Positions 15,454-18,544 of a stretch of 18,544 nucleotides of DNA are shown here, in pieces. The stretch covers positions 1 to 18,544 of the forward strand of contig JALVWI010000029.1 of assembly GCA_027038335.1 (NCBI GenBank), read 5' to 3'. Position numbers and translations under genes: made by a program. The stretch comes from Campylobacterales bacterium. Lineage in GTDB: Bacteria; Campylobacterota; Campylobacteria; Campylobacterales; JALSKU01. The notes under the pieces were generated by a model. It searched no databases. It was not told the DNA's origin and saw only the letters and a list, made by a program, of their open reading frames with translations. Position 1 is the stretch's first letter; the number at the start of each line of letters is the position of its first letter.

Positions 15454-17562
15454 ATATTAAGAGAGATTTTATTTATACTTTTTTTAGGTGTGGCGGTTTT
15501 TTGTGGACTTTCTACTACACTTCTTGATGCTTCAGTAGTTGGAAAAATAGGACATATTTTTGGAATGTACAATAGAGAGTATTTTGGTTATATCTCTTTT
15601 GTTTATCCTTTTTTACTTATTATTCCTGCTTTTTTATTTTATAAATATCCTAAGTTTGACAATAGAAAAGCTGAGATAATTCTTTCGATTGTTCTTCTGT
15701 TTTTTGTATTTATTATGTTTCAAAGTGCTGTTATAGACGGTAAATTTAGTGGTTATATAGGACATGGCATAGATAGTGCTATCTCAAAGTTTATAGGAGT
15801 AGGCGGTCTTTGGATATTTATAATTATGTGTTTTACTTTGAGTATTATCATACTTTTTAATATATCTTTTGAAGAGATTTTAGCTCTATTTTCTTTATCT
15901 TCTTTTGGTTTTGAGATAAAAAAAGAGCATAAAAAGGCTAAACAAAGAAAAAGAAATATACCAAATACAAAACATATACAAAAACCAAAAGAGGATGTTG
16001 ATGCAACCTTGGAGCAAGAAAAAACTAAAGAAGTAAATAAAGATAAACAAAAAGAGAATATTCAAGAAAAAAGTAGCGAAGATTCATCGGTAGAGATACT
16101 AAATGAAGTAGCTGAAAATAAAAAGCTTCTTCAGATGATAGATATAGGAGATGGTGAAAAACCAAAAGATTTTAAACTTCCACCGACCTCTTTTTTGGAA
16201 GCCCCTCCTAAAAGATCAACACATGTAAATGAAAGTGAAATAGATAAAAAGATAAGAGATCTACTAAGTAAACTTGCTAAATTTAAGATAGAGGGTGATG
16301 TTGTCAGGACTTATACTGGACCTGTTGTAACAACTTTTGAATTTAAACCCGCTCCTCATATCAAAGTTTCAAAAATACTAACTTTGCAAGATGACTTAGC
16401 AATGGCGCTAAAAGCTAAAACTATACGGATACAAGCTCCGATACCCGGCAAGGATGTAGTTGGAATTGAGATACCAAATAAACACATAGAAACCATTTAT
16501 CTAAGAGATATACTTGAAGATAAAATTTTTCAAAAGTCAACTTCACCGCTTACTATCGCTCTTGGAAAAGATATAGTAGGCAATCCATTCTTAACAGATC
16601 TTAAAAAATTACCTCACCTTTTGATAGCGGGAACTACCGGAAGCGGTAAAAGTGTGGGGATAAATGCCATGATACTTTCACTTTTATATAAAAATTCTCC
16701 AGATACCTTAAAACTTATCATGATAGATCCGAAAATGCTTGAATTTTCTATGTATAATGATATACCCCATTTGATGACACCTGTTATTATAGAGCCTAAA
16801 AAAGCCATCATAGCTTTAGCAAATACTGTAGCTGAGATGGAGAGGCGATATAAGATCATGAGCCATACAAAAACTAAAAATATAGAGGGTTATAACGAAA
16901 AGGCTAAAAAAGAGGGTTTAGAGAAGTTTCCTTATCTTGTGGTTATCATAGATGAATTGGCTGATCTTATGATGACAAGCGGTAAAGAGGTAGAGTTTTA
17001 TATAGCAAGACTCGCACAAATGGCAAGGGCTAGCGGTATCCATCTCATCGTTGCTACTCAAAGACCTTCTGTTGATGTTGTAACAGGGCTTATCAAAGCC
17101 AATCTTCCCTCAAGGATAAGTTTTAAAGTCGGTCAAAAGATAGATAGCAAGATCATTCTTGATGCTATGGGTGCAGAGTCACTTTTGGGTCGCGGTGATA
17201 TGCTTTTTACACCACCGGGTACCGCGGGACTTATAAGGCTTCACGCACCTTTTACAAAAGAGGAAAATATAGAAAAAGTTGTAGAATTTTTAAAATCCCA
17301 AAGAGAAGTGCAGTATGATGAGAGATTTTTAAAAGAGTCAAATGAAACCGCTTCATCAAGTAGCGGTGAAGCAAATGATGATCTTGATGAGCTTTTTGAA
17401 GATGCAAAAAAGATAGTTTTAAATGAAAGAAAAAGTTCTATAAGTTATATACAAAGAAGACTTCAAATAGGTTACAATAGAGCTGCAAGGATAGTAGAAC
17501 AGCTTGAAAATATGGGCATACTTTCATCACCAAACTCTAAAGGACAACGGGAAATTTTGTAA
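15454..17562 (+). CDS. ftsK: DNA translocase FtsK, apparently with an AUA start
   Basis: This septum-anchored hexameric ATPase pumps chromosomal DNA and helps resolve dimers at division. Four N-terminal membrane helices are followed by a charged linker (about 150-230) and the RecA-like motor. Walker A GTTGSGKS starts near residue 393 and Walker B VVIIDELADL near 496. The winged-helix gamma domain (SISYIQRRLQIGYNRAARIV) lies at the C terminus. Length is about 703 residues. The first standard start in frame is GTG at 15490, but it has no good ribosome-binding site and would cut off the first helix. AAAGGA at 15442-15447 is spaced 6 nt before an ATA at 15454, from which the chain reads (M)LREILFILFLGVAVFCG, a complete first helix. 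The frame is open back to a TAA at 15427 with no ATG, GTG or TTG. The start is therefore inferred. Confidence 0.93.
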   Translation: MLREILFILFLGVAVFCGLSTTLLDASVVGKIGHIFGMYNREYFGYISFVYPFLLIIPAFLFYKYPKFDNRKAEIILSIVLLFFVFIMFQSAVIDGKFSGYIGHGIDSAISKFIGVGGLWIFIIMCFTLSIIILFNISFEEILALFSLSSFGFEIKKEHKKAKQRKRNIPNTKHIQKPKEDVDATLEQEKTKEVNKDKQKENIQEKSSEDSSVEILNEVAENKKLLQMIDIGDGEKPKDFKLPPTSFLEAPPKRSTHVNESEIDKKIRDLLSKLAKFKIEGDVVRTYTGPVVTTFEFKPAPHIKVSKILTLQDDLAMALKAKTIRIQAPIPGKDVVGIEIPNKHIETIYLRDILEDKIFQKSTSPLTIALGKDIVGNPFLTDLKKLPHLLIAGTTGSGKSVGINAMILSLLYKNSPDTLKLIMIDPKMLEFSMYNDIPHLMTPVIIEPKKAIIALANTVAEMERRYKIMSHTKTKNIEGYNEKAKKEGLEKFPYLVVIIDELADLMMTSGKEVEFYIARLAQMARASGIHLIVATQRPSVDVVTGLIKANLPSRISFKVGQKIDSKIILDAMGAESLLGRGDMLFTPPGTAGLIRLHAPFTKEENIEKVVEFLKSQREVQYDERFLKESNETASSSSGEANDDLDELFEDAKKIVLNERKSSISYIQRRLQIGYNRAARIVEQLENMGILSSPNSKGQREIL

Positions 17563-17664
17563 CATTTTAGTGATACATTATGTCTGATTTGTTTAGAAAA
17601 GTAACATAATCGTTAAAAACTCAAAATAAACCAAATAAATATCTTTTTATTATTAAGATTGTGG

Positions 17665-17670
17665 TAGAAT
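17665..17670 (+). promoter_or_regulatory. -10 box for acnB
   Basis: GGTAGAAT matches gnTAnaAT exactly and lies about 36 nt before the acnB ATG, giving a leader of about 30 nt. The rest of the 143-nt gap after ftsK is AT-rich, with only a weak 7-bp inverted repeat (17577-17583 with 17604-17610). Confidence 0.55.
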
Positions 17671-17705
17671 AATGCCAATATTTTGGAATATAACAAGGAG
17701 TTTTT

Positions 17706-18544
17706 ATGAGTATTATAGAGGAGTATAAAGCTCACACAAAAGAGAGAGCCAAGCTAGGTGTACCGCCGCTTCCTTTGAGTGCAAAACAGACTGCTGAAGT
17801 TGTGGAATTGCTTAAATTAGATCCAATACCTGAAGAAAAGTATGTTTTAGACTTGCTCAAAAATCATGTAAGTCCGGGAGTTGATGATGCTGCGTATGTA
17901 AAAGCAGCATTTTTAAATGCTATCATAGTCGGTGATGCCCACTCAAAAGTTATAGATAAAGTGGATGCTGTAAAACTTCTTGGAATGATGCTAGGAGGTT
18001 ATAATGTATCTCCTTTAGTTGAGGCATTAAAGCATGAAGATGTTGCTGTTGCACAAGAAGCTTGTGACCAGCTTAAAAATACACTTTTGGTTTATGACTC
18101 TTTTAATGATGTAAAAGATTTGATGGATGAGGGTAATACTTATGCAAAAGAGCTTGTAGAGTCTTGGGCAAATGCCGAGTGGTTCAAAAGTAGAAAAAAA
18201 TTGCCTGAAGAGTTAAAAGTAACGGTTTTTAGAGTTCCGGGCGAGACAAATACTGATGATCTAAGTCCTGCTAGTGAAGCTTTTACAAGAAGTGATATTC
18301 CTCTTCATGCAAATTCAATGCTAACAGCCAAGATGGATGATCCGATAGGCACTATAAAAGAGTTGAAGAAAAAAGGTAACCCCATAGCATTTGTAGGTGA
18401 TGTTGTAGGAACAGGAAGCTCAAGAAAATCAGCTATCAATTCTGTCCAATGGCATATAGGTGAAGAGATCCCGGGGGTGCCAAATAAAAAAACAGGCGGA
18501 GTTATCATAGGCAATATCATAGCACCGATTTTCTTTAATACCGC
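17706..18544 (+). CDS. acnB: Aconitate hydratase B, N-terminal part (cut by window edge)
   Basis: The first 279 codons of bifunctional aconitase B/2-methylisocitrate dehydratase run to the window edge without a stop. The family length is about 850 residues. The enzyme interconverts citrate and isocitrate in the TCA cycle; in this phylum that cycle may run oxidatively or reductively. The N-terminal HEAT-like domain opens with EEYKAHTKERAKLGVPPLPL and includes FLNAIIVGDAHSKV and KLLGMMLGGYNVSPLVEAL. The swivel domain follows, with FRVPGETNTDDLSPASEA and GTGSSRKSAINS (about 235-246), the conserved substrate-side serine/arginine loop. The Fe-S cysteines lie beyond the window. AAGGAG precedes the ATG by 5 nt. 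E. coli AcnB apo-protein also binds mRNAs; nothing here tests that. Confidence 0.97.
   Translation, partial: MSIIEEYKAHTKERAKLGVPPLPLSAKQTAEVVELLKLDPIPEEKYVLDLLKNHVSPGVDDAAYVKAAFLNAIIVGDAHSKVIDKVDAVKLLGMMLGGYNVSPLVEALKHEDVAVAQEACDQLKNTLLVYDSFNDVKDLMDEGNTYAKELVESWANAEWFKSRKKLPEELKVTVFRVPGETNTDDLSPASEAFTRSDIPLHANSMLTAKMDDPIGTIKELKKKGNPIAFVGDVVGTGSSRKSAINSVQWHIGEEIPGVPNKKTGGVIIGNIIAPIFFNT

Noticed and set aside
17577..17610. ATTATGT/ACATAAT inverted repeat after ftsK, considered as a terminator or operator.
   Set aside because: A 7-bp AT-rich stem with a 20-nt loop and no T-run is expected by chance in such sequence.
1..18544. Searched by eye for CRISPR arrays, insertion sequences, integrases, toxin-antitoxin pairs and defence genes.
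   Set aside because: None seen; every long reading frame belongs to a housekeeping family with consistent composition.

Overview
The window is strongly AT-rich chromosomal DNA from a member of the Campylobacterota (the former Epsilonproteobacteria). It looks like a free-living Sulfurimonas-, Sulfurospirillum- or Arcobacter-like lineage, but the genus cannot be fixed from the sequence. The clues are a single-polypeptide CcsBA cytochrome c assembly protein, an atpE gene away from the other ATP synthase genes, an unusually long FlgL, a PurD with the GSGGREYSI form of its first motif, and -10 promoter boxes of the gnTAnaAT type. The content is almost entirely housekeeping. I see no transposase, integrase, phage gene, CRISPR array or defence island.

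Layout. 1-243 is a non-coding leader. 244-4147 holds ccsBA and hemD on the + strand: haem attachment to cytochromes c, then an early step of tetrapyrrole synthesis. 4172-4379 is a long, highly self-complementary non-coding RNA that I call 6S RNA; it has its own -10 box and lies directly before purD. 4400-8456 is a tightly packed run, purD, an RDD-family membrane protein, lptD and a small J-domain protein, with 1-nt gaps or short overlaps. pnp follows after a 96-nt gap. 10861-11196 is atpE, with its own promoter and a structured leader. Next come tRNA-Leu(GAG), a long PhnA/YjdM-family protein and galU. On the - strand, tRNA-Leu(CAA) and the nucleoid protein HU lie head-on to galU. From 13449 the + strand carries flgL (behind a sigma-54-type promoter), ftsK, and the first 279 codons of acnB, cut by the window edge.

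How the genes relate. ccsBA and hemD share a haem theme. The purD-pnp run mixes purine synthesis, outer-membrane LPS assembly, a probable co-chaperone and RNA decay, so it is a growth-linked cluster and not one pathway. galU supplies UDP-glucose for envelope sugars. flgL and ftsK serve motility and division.

I found no new multi-gene system. The items most worth a second look are the probable 6S RNA (4172-4379), the apparent AUA start codon of ftsK (15454), the structured RNA elements before and after atpE, the reduced cysteine set of LptD, and the J-domain mini-protein coupled to lptD.
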